From positions 1 through 64,000 of the forward strand of contig JAHRWA010000035.1 in the NCBI GenBank assembly GCA_019090455.1: a DNA stretch of 64,000 nucleotides. Direction: 5' to 3'. Under the pieces are notes generated by a model. That model saw only the letters and a list, made by a program, of their open reading frames with translations, was not told where the DNA came from and searched no databases. This stretch comes from Pseudomonadales bacterium (lineage in GTDB: Bacteria; Pseudomonadota; Gammaproteobacteria; Pseudomonadales; DC-out160). The translations under genes were made by a program, and so were the position numbers. Positions 18,040 through 26,195 of this stretch are shown piece after piece. Numbering within the stretch: position 1 is the first letter of the stretch; each line of letters opens with the position of its first letter.

Positions 18040-18060
18040 GTCTAGTTTCCTTAACAGTAT

Positions 18061-18094
18061 TTAAAATGTAGATGAATTTAAAAGTTAGATGAAT
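18061..18094 (-). repeat. 17-nt tandem repeat just after the BVMO stop codon
   Basis: Two adjacent 17-nt units (18061-18077 and 18078-18094) differ at 2 positions: TTAAAATGTAGATGAAT and TTAAAAGTTAGATGAAT on the plus strand. They begin 6 nt after the minus-strand stop codon (18101-18103). Confidence 0.7.
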
Positions 18095-18100
18095 CTAAAT

Positions 18101-19909
18101 TCAAGACAGCTCTAAGCCGGGCATTTTATCGTCTTTTCTAAAAGCCTTTAGTTTCGCGAAATAACTATTAGCCCCCATCATACCGCCATAGGGTTGATTA
18201 TAACGGGCTCGTGGATCGCGCTGCCCTTCCAAATTATAATACCCCGGTGTACAAGATGACCCCCCCATTACTGTCACTGCTTTAGTACCCACCACTTCGG
18301 CGGTCCAATCTTTTTCAACTTGCTCCTCTGTTTCAACACGTGTAATGCCATTGTCGAGAAAGTGCTTAACTAGGTAAGCCATATGTTTAGCGGCCTCATC
18401 TAAGGCATCGGGATAGTTAGCAGTAAAACCGGCTTGTCCATTCCCTATCAGCATGCAATTGGGAAAGCCTCGACTATGAATGCCTTGGTAAGAAGACATG
18501 CCCTTGCTCCACTTTTCATCAAGGCTAACACCATCAACACCTATGAGGTCGTAACCTGCTCGGCGAGTGTAATCAGTTCCCACTTCAAACCCCGTAGCGA
18601 AGATCAAACAATCTAGTTCGTATTCAACTCCATCTACCACAACGCCTTTCTCGGTAATGTAATCAACGCCTTTACCGTTAGTGTCCACCAGTTTTACATT
18701 GTCTCGATTAAAAGTCGGTAAATAGCGATCATCAAGGCAAGGTCTCTTACACATATAGGCATAATAAGGCTTGAGTGCTTCTGCAGTTTCTTTGTTTTCT
18801 ACAATGTCATCTACCAAGCTGCGCGTATCTTCCATCTTCTCAAAATTCGATAATTCATACATCTTTGAGAAATCTTCCATCTTAAAATCGGAACCCGCTT
18901 CTTGCATACGTCGACGAAATATTCGGCCTAAATCAACCCAAGCATCATCGAACTCATCCAGTTGAGCACCCTGCCCTGTTAACACAGCAGTAAAATCTTT
19001 TTGCCGTTTCTTTTGCCATCCCGGCTTTAAACTTGCTGCCCATTCAGGATCGGTTGGTCTGTCGTTTCTGGCATCTACCCCAGAAGGTGTACGCTGAAAC
19101 ACAAATAATTGCTTTGCGGTTTCACCGATATGAGAAACACATTGGATAGCCGTCGCACCGGTCCCTATAACCCCGACTCTCTTATCCTTAAGTCCAGTTA
19201 GATTGCCGTGAGAATTTCCACCGGTATAATCATAATCCCATCGGCTAGTATGAAACGTATGCCCTTTATAATCCGTAATACCTTTTATGGCAGGTAACTT
19301 AGGCCGATTGAGTGGACCATTAACCATTAACACAAATCGGGCTTTAATTTTATCGCCGCGATCAGTTAGGATCGTCCACCTTCGACTCTCTTCATTCCAA
19401 ACTAGTTTTTGAACCTCTGTTTGCAAACAGGCATTATCGTAAAGCCGATATTTTTTAGCGATGTTATTGCAGTGAGATAATATCTCAGGGGCATCCGCAA
19501 ATTTACGTGGTGGCACATAGTCTAATTCTTCTAACAAAGGTAAGTAGGTGTAAGCTTCAATATCACTGGCGGCGCCGGGATAGCGATTCCAATACCAGGT
19601 TCCACCAAAACCCGCACCTTTCTCTATAATCCGAATGTCTTCAATCCCTGACTCTCTTAAACGTGCTCCCGCTAACAAGCCACCTATACCACCGCCAATA
19701 ATGACCACATCCACTTCATCTTCTAAGGGTTCACGATTGATGGGCTCAACAACATGAGGGTCTTCAATAAAATGAGAAAAATCCCCCTTCATCTCTTGAT
19801 ACTGTTCATTACCGTCTGATCGCAGACGCTTATCCCGCTCTTGATCGTATCTTTTTCTTAAAGCAACGGGATCAAAATCAACTTCTTTTTTAGGGGCAAC
19901 GGTATTCAC
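18101..19909 (-). CDS. Baeyer-Villiger flavin monooxygenase
   Basis: FAD/NADPH-dependent monooxygenase of 602 residues that inserts oxygen next to a ketone, giving an ester or lactone. The FAD site is VVIIGGGIGGLLAGARL (about residues 68-84). The Baeyer-Villiger fingerprint is YKGHTFHTSRWDY (FxGxxxHxxxW/D type). The NADPH site is VGVIGTGATAIQC. A conserved FATGFE follows near 430. Start is a GTG at 19909 with GAAGGAG about 9 nt upstream. It precedes DUF1993 on the same strand. The ketone substrate is unknown; cyclic ketone, steroid-type and aryl ketone are all possible. Confidence 0.9.
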   Translation of the reverse strand: MNTVAPKKEVDFDPVALRKRYDQERDKRLRSDGNEQYQEMKGDFSHFIEDPHVVEPINREPLEDEVDVVIIGGGIGGLLAGARLRESGIEDIRIIEKGAGFGGTWYWNRYPGAASDIEAYTYLPLLEELDYVPPRKFADAPEILSHCNNIAKKYRLYDNACLQTEVQKLVWNEESRRWTILTDRGDKIKARFVLMVNGPLNRPKLPAIKGITDYKGHTFHTSRWDYDYTGGNSHGNLTGLKDKRVGVIGTGATAIQCVSHIGETAKQLFVFQRTPSGVDARNDRPTDPEWAASLKPGWQKKRQKDFTAVLTGQGAQLDEFDDAWVDLGRIFRRRMQEAGSDFKMEDFSKMYELSNFEKMEDTRSLVDDIVENKETAEALKPYYAYMCKRPCLDDRYLPTFNRDNVKLVDTNGKGVDYITEKGVVVDGVEYELDCLIFATGFEVGTDYTRRAGYDLIGVDGVSLDEKWSKGMSSYQGIHSRGFPNCMLIGNGQAGFTANYPDALDEAAKHMAYLVKHFLDNGITRVETEEQVEKDWTAEVVGTKAVTVMGGSSCTPGYYNLEGQRDPRARYNQPYGGMMGANSYFAKLKAFRKDDKMPGLELS

Positions 19910-20314
19910 TTTGCATTCTCCTTCGCAAAAGGGATATTTTGACTAAACACCTGTTTTATTAACACATTTTAGAATACGTGTACATGCACTTTTCGTTGGC
20001 CGTTAGATGGTGTCACTTTATAGAATTAGTAGTGAAAGTCGTGGCCTAGAAGGACAACAAACCATGCGAACAATAAATGTTCCTCCACCATTTTCCCGGA
20101 CAAAAATATAGGCGTTTTTTTGTCAGGGAAAATACATTCCTAATGTAGAGCATTCATTGTTACGATTTTGAAATCGTAAATCGAAAAAACTACGCAATCA
20201 CTTTCCAGGAATAGTGGCATCACCTCCCAATCCAATCTTTACATTATCAGACTCAACTTGCACAATGCCTGGGCACATACAGATAGATAAATATTCGCAA
20301 TGGAGAGTAGAAAT
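19910..20314. other. Intergenic region with an operator-like palindrome
   Basis: Divergent promoter region of about 400 nt between the Baeyer-Villiger and CMD-family genes. A palindrome TACGATTT-TG-AAATCGTA lies at 20161-20178. It may bind a regulator of either gene; nothing else is seen. Confidence 0.45.
20161..20178. promoter_or_regulatory. Palindrome, possible operator
   Basis: Eight-bp perfect arms TACGATTT and AAATCGTA with a 2-nt centre, about 140 nt upstream of the CMD-family start. The size and symmetry fit a dimeric repressor site, but no regulator gene is adjacent. Confidence 0.35.
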
Positions 20315-20698
20315 ATGAGTCTGAATGAAGAAGATAAATTAAAATTAGCAAGAGCCATCACTGACCAGCTTCCGGCACCTGACGAAATTCGTGATGACTG
20401 GGGAAAGATGATAATCGATACTGTTTTACCCGAAGGTGTCTGGTCTCGGGAAGGTCTTTCGCAAAGAGATCGTAGCTTTATCACCGTCGCCGCATTGACC
20501 GTACTTTACCGACCAAATGAGTTACGACTACACATCGGTCGTGCGCTCCACAACGGTGTGACTAAAGAAGAAATCAGTGAAATCATCATGCATTTAGCCA
20601 TATACGGTGGCTTTCCTACTTCGGTAGAAGGCATGCATATCGCGACTGAAGTGTTTGCAGAGCACGACAAGAAAAAGGAAGCGAAAGAAAAAGCCTAA
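20315..20698 (+). CDS. Carboxymuconolactone decarboxylase-family protein
   Basis: Small helical protein of 128 residues with the CMD-family core: SQRDRSFITVAALTVLYRPNELRLHIGRALHNGVTKEEISEIIMHLAIYGGFPT. The family includes 4-carboxymuconolactone decarboxylase and AhpD-like proteins. There is no CxxC, so it is not AhpD-like; a decarboxylase or structural role is possible but unproven. The ATG at 20315 has GGAGAG 8 nt upstream; the ATG at 20300 does not. It lies between the BVMO and a GST. Confidence 0.8.
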   Translation: MSLNEEDKLKLARAITDQLPAPDEIRDDWGKMIIDTVLPEGVWSREGLSQRDRSFITVAALTVLYRPNELRLHIGRALHNGVTKEEISEIIMHLAIYGGFPTSVEGMHIATEVFAEHDKKKEAKEKA

Positions 20699-20810
20699 TT
20701 TAATATCTATCTTGGACGACTCGTTTTTATTTGATTACCCGATCCAAACGAAAGCTAGCCGTCCCCTTTCATGCCGGTTCAACAAACTGAATTATTAAGC
20801 AGCCAAAACA

Positions 20811-21431
20811 ATGAAAAACGCAGAGCTTACATTATACGCCTATAACATCCGAACTCGCGCTGAACGGATTTTGTGGGGATTAAACGAGCTCAATTTTCAA
20901 TATAACGTAGTTCGACTAGATCCATTCAAGGGAGATACGAATACTAAAGAATTCCTTGAATTGAACCCGAATAAAAAGGTGCCTGTTCTTGTACATCAAG
21001 ACAGAGTTTATACGGAGTCTCTCGCTATTTTAGAGTACTTAGATGAACTGTCATCTGAAAAAAATATTATTCCTACCGAGTCACAAGAAAAATACCGGTT
21101 TCGTAATCTGATCTATTATCTCAATTCAGAAATTGAACCTCATTTGTGGATAGCAGACCAATGTACGAGATTAAAACGCATATACCATTGGCCTGAAGGG
21201 ACTTTGGATGAAGCTCTCCAGAGAGTGGAGAAAAGTATTCCTACTGTATTCTCTATCGTAGTAGAAAATGAATTTGCAATTGGTCCGAGCTTTTCCATTG
21301 CGGATATTTATGCTCATCACGTTATTACATGGGCGCGCTCTTATAACATCAGCATCCCCACTGATGTTGCACTGTATCTCGAAAAACTTGAAAACAGACC
21401 GTCTTTCCCAGCTGAAATGAAGAATGATTAA
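20811..21431 (+). CDS. Glutathione S-transferase family protein
   Basis: Cytoplasmic protein of 206 residues with the thioredoxin-like N-terminal domain (LTLYAYNIRTRAERILWGLNEL, then NPNKKVPVLVHQDRVYTESLAILEYLDE) and an all-helical C-terminal domain with FSIADIYAHH. It probably conjugates glutathione to an electrophile or acts as an isomerase in a degradation route. The N-terminal catalytic Ser/Cys/Tyr position is not clearly canonical, so the activity is uncertain. Confidence 0.85.
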   Translation: MKNAELTLYAYNIRTRAERILWGLNELNFQYNVVRLDPFKGDTNTKEFLELNPNKKVPVLVHQDRVYTESLAILEYLDELSSEKNIIPTESQEKYRFRNLIYYLNSEIEPHLWIADQCTRLKRIYHWPEGTLDEALQRVEKSIPTVFSIVVENEFAIGPSFSIADIYAHHVITWARSYNISIPTDVALYLEKLENRPSFPAEMKND

Positions 21432-21491
21432 CATAAGCGATATCTTTGAATTCAATCTCTCTTATAAAAGACTGATTTATAATAGGCTGCC

Positions 21492-22703
21492 CTATAAAAG
21501 AGACTCATCAACTATTTCAATCCAGTGTTTAACCGGGTTTTTAGTCCCTCTTTGTAAATGTGTCTGACAGCCAATATTGGATGTAGCGATGAGTTTGGCT
21601 CCGCCTTTCTCTAACGCGCTGATTTTATCCGTTCGTAATTCCCCTGCAATTTTGGGTTCGAAGATTGAGTTTGTTCCAGCCGCACCGCAACATATGTGAC
21701 TGTTAGCAACGGGGGTTAAATCAAACCCAAACCGACGTAGCAAATTTTCTGTCGTCTCCTTCAATCCTTGTCCATGCTGTAAGGTGCAGGGATTATGAAA
21801 CGCGATTTTTTGTTCTGCCTTAATATACAATTTTTCTAGTTTTTCATCTCGTAGTACTTCGCTAATATCTTTTGTCATTTCAGAAATTCGTTTCGCTTTA
21901 TCACAATACTCAGGATCATCGACTAACATTTCTGCATATTCTTTAACAAACGTTCCGCAACCACTAGCACTCATTACAATCGCTTCTACGCCGCTTTCAA
22001 TATGTTGCCACCATTTATCTATATTCCTCTTCGCAAACGCTAAACCTTCCTCTTGTGCATTGAGATGAAAGCTGAGCGCGCCACAGCAATTATCATTAAC
22101 ACGCAACAAATCAATACCCAGACGATCTAACACTCTGGCGGCCGCTTGATTGGTATTAGGTGAAATACCAGGTTGGACGCATCCCTGCATAATTAGCATT
22201 TTTCTTTCATGTTTTTGAACAGGCCAGCTAAGTTCGACTTGCCGTTGAGGAATGAAGGTTTGCATTGAAGTCGGCATTAACCATCGAAACGCTTGCCCTA
22301 ACCTCAGCGAGAAGGTAAAGAGATTTCGTTTCGTTAAAAACCACCTAAGTGCAAATCTCGCCAATTGATTACCAGACGCTCTAGGCACTTTTTTCTCGAT
22401 AGTTTTACGGCCTATGGTTAACAGCTTATGATAATCAACCCCTGACGGGCAGGTTGTTTCACAGGACTGACAAGAAAGGCAACGATCAAGATGGAGTTGT
22501 GTTTTCTCGGTAACGGGGCCGCCTTCGAACATCTCCTTCATGAGATATATCCGTCCTCGAGGACTGTCCAATTCATTCTTTTCAACTTGGTAAGTAGGAC
22601 AGGTGGGCAGACAAAACCCACAGTGTACGCAGGAACGTAATATACGATCGGCTTCGGCTTTATCAGCGGGACTTAAACTAGAGTTCGTGAGTGAAGTTTG
22701 CAT
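21492..22703 (-). CDS. glcF: Glycolate oxidase iron-sulfur subunit
   Basis: Iron-sulfur subunit of glycolate dehydrogenase, 403 residues. Two 4Fe-4S motifs are CVHCGFCLPTCPTYQ and CLSCQSCETTCPSGVDY. Two CCG domains follow (DNCCGALSFH and HICCGAAGTN). It passes electrons from the FAD subunit to the respiratory chain at the inner membrane. It is the last gene of the minus-strand glcDEF set; its start lies 3 nt after the glcE stop. The glyoxylate formed would feed the glyoxylate cycle. Confidence 0.95.
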   Translation of the reverse strand: MQTSLTNSSLSPADKAEADRILRSCVHCGFCLPTCPTYQVEKNELDSPRGRIYLMKEMFEGGPVTEKTQLHLDRCLSCQSCETTCPSGVDYHKLLTIGRKTIEKKVPRASGNQLARFALRWFLTKRNLFTFSLRLGQAFRWLMPTSMQTFIPQRQVELSWPVQKHERKMLIMQGCVQPGISPNTNQAAARVLDRLGIDLLRVNDNCCGALSFHLNAQEEGLAFAKRNIDKWWQHIESGVEAIVMSASGCGTFVKEYAEMLVDDPEYCDKAKRISEMTKDISEVLRDEKLEKLYIKAEQKIAFHNPCTLQHGQGLKETTENLLRRFGFDLTPVANSHICCGAAGTNSIFEPKIAGELRTDKISALEKGGAKLIATSNIGCQTHLQRGTKNPVKHWIEIVDESLL

Positions 22704-22706
22704 AAG

Positions 22707-23777
22707 TTACAGTCCCCGGTACAGCCGACCGGGGTTGAATACGCCCATCGGATCCATTGCTTGTTTTAAATTGGTGTGTAATTGTTTAGTCACTCCTTCT
22801 AGAGGCTCAAATAAATGCTCGCCTTTGTAAACACGGTTAAATTGCGTGGCATGACCTTTACAAGACTTGGCGGCCTTAACTATCTCAGCGCTATCAGCAT
22901 CGCTCACTAACCACCTTAAACCGCCGGACCAATCCACCAACCACTCGCCTTCTATCTGCATTGGGGGAGTAGCAGGTGGTACGGCGATTCGCCATAAGGG
23001 TTTTTGGGTTAGAAAAAAATGCAACCGATGCTCGTTAAGATCATTCCAAAAAGACGCTTCGATTATTTCCCCACCATCCGTCGTCATTCTATTTTTAATC
23101 ACATTATTGACAACAGATTCTCCGCCAGAAAACCGGATGTATAGCTGTTCGTTATAGTAGGCCGCACCGGATAAGGGTAACCACTCGCTAGATAACCTAG
23201 TCATTTCTTCTAGTGCCTGCTGCAGGGACATAGATTTAACGATGGTCTGTTCACATTCGGGTTTCGGTAAGACCTTCATTGAGATCTCTAATAACACGCC
23301 CAAGCAACCTAAAGAGCCCGCCATCAAACGAGATAAATCATAGCCCGCAACATTCTTCATGACCTCGCCACCGAACTTAACCACTTCTGCTCGGCCATTA
23401 ATAATTTTAGTGCCGAGAACGAAATCTCGCACCGATCCAGTAAAGGGTCGGCGGGAACCTGATAAACCCGTAGCCACCATTCCACCCCAGGTAGCACCTG
23501 CGCCAAAATGAGGCGGATCACAAGCTAACATCTGATTCTCTTTTTCTAACATCGCCTCGATTTCTACTAGAGGAGTACCAGCACGTGCGGTAACCACGAG
23601 TTCAGTGGGTTCGTAACTCACGATTCCACGATAATCCTTGAGACAAAGGCGTTCGCCTTCTACGGGATGGCCGTAAAATAATTTGGTATTACCACCCTCT
23701 ATACGCAATGGCAGTTTTTTGGCAACCGCATGTTGCACTTTTTCTTGGATCGCCTCTTCTGAATCTAGCTTACTCAT
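22707..23777 (-). CDS. glcE: Glycolate oxidase FAD-binding subunit
   Basis: FAD-linked subunit of 356 residues. It has the FAD-binding 4 segment (LPLRIEGGNTKLFYG, VVTARAGTPLVEIEAMLEKE, PHFGAGATWGGMVATGLSGSRRPF and GEVMKNVAGYDLSRLMAGSLG). It is shorter than GlcD, as usual for GlcE. The start is taken as the ATG at 23777; a TTG four codons upstream is possible. It lies 78 nt after glcD and 3 nt before glcF. Confidence 0.93.
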   Translation of the reverse strand: MSKLDSEEAIQEKVQHAVAKKLPLRIEGGNTKLFYGHPVEGERLCLKDYRGIVSYEPTELVVTARAGTPLVEIEAMLEKENQMLACDPPHFGAGATWGGMVATGLSGSRRPFTGSVRDFVLGTKIINGRAEVVKFGGEVMKNVAGYDLSRLMAGSLGCLGVLLEISMKVLPKPECEQTIVKSMSLQQALEEMTRLSSEWLPLSGAAYYNEQLYIRFSGGESVVNNVIKNRMTTDGGEIIEASFWNDLNEHRLHFFLTQKPLWRIAVPPATPPMQIEGEWLVDWSGGLRWLVSDADSAEIVKAAKSCKGHATQFNRVYKGEHLFEPLEGVTKQLHTNLKQAMDPMGVFNPGRLYRGL

Positions 23778-23855
23778 AGTTGACTTCAATTATATTCGAG
23801 GAAATAGTGACTGTATTGATTGCCTGTACTGACTGGCGGGAATTAAGGATCTTTG

Positions 23856-25337
23856 CTATCCATCGAGATCGACTCGTCTCGATTTCAAAACACGGTATTC
23901 GCGACAACGCGCTAATGTCGGTATTCCCTTTCCTGGATTCAATAAACCATTTGTATCAAACGCATTTTTTATTGAGTGAAACTGAACAATTTCAACATCA
24001 CTAAATTGAACTGCCATTTGATTGAGCTTTTCACGACCCACTCCGTGCTCTCCGGTAATCGTGCCGCCAACGGCTATACACAATTCAAGGATACGCGCGC
24101 CCATTTCTTCAACTCGATCAAACTCGCCAGGGATATTGGCATCAAACAGAATAAGAGGATGTAGATTTCCGTCCCCCGCATGAAACACGTTGGCCACGGC
24201 CAATTGATAATGCTCGGAGTAGTCCTGCATTTTTTGTAGCACATTCGCCAGCTCTCGTCGGGGAATGGTGCCGTCGATACAATAGTAATCAGGAGAGATA
24301 CGTCCTACAGCGGGAAATGCACTTTTTCTCCCAGCCCAAAAAAGTAATCTCTCTGCTTCATCTTTGGCGACCCGTACCTCGATAGCACCGGATCGTTTTA
24401 AAACAGCGGTCACCGTTTCCAACTCGGCGGCAACAGTAGCATCGTCACCGTCAAGCTCACACAATAAGATTGCAGCAGCATCCTTGGGGTAACCGGCATG
24501 GATAAAATCTTCGACCGCCTGTATCGCGATCTTATCCATCATTTCCAAACCACCGGGAATCACTCCCGCCGCGATAATCGCTGCTACCGCCTCCCCGCCC
24601 TTTTTAACATCATCAAACGCAGCCAATAGCGCTTTTGCTTGCGGCGGCTTAGGGAGTAGCTTTACTGTTATTTCGACAACAATGCCCAGCATTCCTTCCG
24701 ATCCAATTAACAATGCCAGCAGATCAAATCCGGGTGCATCTAACGCGTCAGTACCTACCGTATATCGCTCTCCACTGACGGATAACACTTCCATGGATAA
24801 AACATTGTGTACCGTCAAACCATACTTGAGGCAATGCACGCCTCCGGCATTTTCAGAAACATTCCCACCGATTGAGCAGGCTATTTGAGATGAGGGATCG
24901 GGTGCATAATAGAAACCGTACTCAGCAACGGCTTCCGATACCGCCAAATTGGCAATACCCGGTTCCACTCTCGCGATCCTGTTATTGATATCAATTTCAA
25001 TGATCCGATTGAGCTTTGTCATGACTAGCAAGACACCTTGCTCAAAAGGTAACGCCCCGCTAGATAGCCCAGTCCCGGAACCTCTCGTCACTACCGGGAC
25101 TCTCATCTCATAACAGGTTCGCAACACACTTTGCACCTGTGATACGGTTTCAGGAATAACGACGATTAACGGAACCGTGCAATAAGCGGATAATCCGTCA
25201 CACTCGAAAGGCTTTTTATCTTCTAATACCGTTAAAACGAGATCAGTAGACATATATTGATGAAGCCGGCTCACTAGCAAGTCCTTATCGACTACCGTGA
25301 CATCCCCATCCAAATTCGGATCATATAGCTGCGACAC
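23856..25337 (-). CDS. glcD: Glycolate oxidase subunit D (FAD-linked oxidase)
   Basis: Catalytic flavoprotein of 493 residues that oxidises glycolate to glyoxylate. The FAD domain contains PVVTRGSGTGLSSGALP, SIGGNVSENAGGVHCLKYGLT and GSEGMLGIVVEITV. The C-terminal FAD-oxidase domain ends with NVFHAGDGNLHPLILFD and ITGEHGVGREK. Start is GTG at 25337 with AAGGA upstream. It opens the glcDEF operon. No glcC regulator or glcB malate synthase is in the window. Relatives include D-lactate dehydrogenase; the glcE-glcF company makes glycolate the best call. Confidence 0.95.
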   Translation of the reverse strand: MSQLYDPNLDGDVTVVDKDLLVSRLHQYMSTDLVLTVLEDKKPFECDGLSAYCTVPLIVVIPETVSQVQSVLRTCYEMRVPVVTRGSGTGLSSGALPFEQGVLLVMTKLNRIIEIDINNRIARVEPGIANLAVSEAVAEYGFYYAPDPSSQIACSIGGNVSENAGGVHCLKYGLTVHNVLSMEVLSVSGERYTVGTDALDAPGFDLLALLIGSEGMLGIVVEITVKLLPKPPQAKALLAAFDDVKKGGEAVAAIIAAGVIPGGLEMMDKIAIQAVEDFIHAGYPKDAAAILLCELDGDDATVAAELETVTAVLKRSGAIEVRVAKDEAERLLFWAGRKSAFPAVGRISPDYYCIDGTIPRRELANVLQKMQDYSEHYQLAVANVFHAGDGNLHPLILFDANIPGEFDRVEEMGARILELCIAVGGTITGEHGVGREKLNQMAVQFSDVEIVQFHSIKNAFDTNGLLNPGKGIPTLARCREYRVLKSRRVDLDG

Positions 25338-25449
25338 TGGGTTTCCTTGCTAAGCGTATGTATTATTTTGAGCGGAATCCTAGCGCTATCCCTCTCTGGT
25401 TTCAAGTTTCAGTCAACTCTCTATTCCAGCCACAATATCTGTCATTGTC

Positions 25450-25479
25450 CGAATTGATTTTCTCCTAATTGATTTTCTC
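25450..25479 (-). repeat. 15-nt tandem repeat over the GST stop codon
   Basis: On the minus strand GAGAAAATCAATTAG (25479-25465, ending in the stop codon) is followed by GAGAAAATCAATTCG (25464-25450). The two 15-nt units differ only at two of the last three bases. Confidence 0.85.
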
Positions 25480-26079
25480 CGCTCTTTTAAAGGCAGGTCT
25501 CTCTTTCATGCGTTCCAAATAATCTAATAGCTCAGCAGAATAGCGGTCAGTCACTCCCAGCACGCCTCCTAAATAGAGCGCATAAACTATGGAGATATCA
25601 ACGATGGTGAACTTGTTTCCACAGACAAACTCTTTCCCCTTAATTTTCTCCTCCAGCAGCCTGAGTCGTGCAATATACCAATCAAGATAACTCTTACCGA
25701 CTTCAGGATATTTACCCGGTTCGAGTATCTGATAACGCATAGCGACCGTTTGGGGAAAAGTGAGAGTGGCTTCTGAATGGTATAACCAGTTGAGAAACTC
25801 TCCATATTCGGGCTCTTCGACACCAATCCCCAGTCCGCCGCCCGCAGTCTTTATTCCGTATTTTTCGACTAGATATTGGCAAATGGCAACAGACTCGGTC
25901 ATATGAGCCGCCCCATCGACAAAATACGGGACGGTACCCAAGGGGTTTATTTCAAGATATTCTTTTTGGAACATTCTAGGAGGGAACCTGACGACTTCAA
26001 TCTCGCAATCCAGCTCCATTTCTTCCAACGTCCACAATACGCGAAAGGAACGAGATCCAAGACAATGCCAAAGTTTCAT
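25465..26079 (-). CDS. Glutathione S-transferase family protein
   Basis: Protein of 204 residues with a thioredoxin-like N-terminal domain (KLWHCLGSRSFRVLWTLEEMELD, NPLGTVPYFVDGAAHMTESVAICQYLVEKYG) and a C-terminal helical domain with FTIVDISIVYALYLGG. The early CLGSRS holds a candidate Ser (beta-, zeta- or nu-like members use Ser or Cys). It is cytoplasmic, with GGAGAATAAGTA before ATG 26079. It follows glcD on the same strand but is separated by 127 nt, so probably a separate unit. Confidence 0.9.
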   Translation of the reverse strand: MKLWHCLGSRSFRVLWTLEEMELDCEIEVVRFPPRMFQKEYLEINPLGTVPYFVDGAAHMTESVAICQYLVEKYGIKTAGGGLGIGVEEPEYGEFLNWLYHSEATLTFPQTVAMRYQILEPGKYPEVGKSYLDWYIARLRLLEEKIKGKEFVCGNKFTIVDISIVYALYLGGVLGVTDRYSAELLDYLERMKERPAFKRAEKIN

Positions 26080-26195
26080 TACTTATTCTCCATGAAGATG
26101 AATTTATGCAGAGAATAATGACGGGAGCCCGAGTCGATTGCAAGATAATTGAAATCGGGGATAGCTAACTTATTATATGAATTCGCAGAGTTGAT

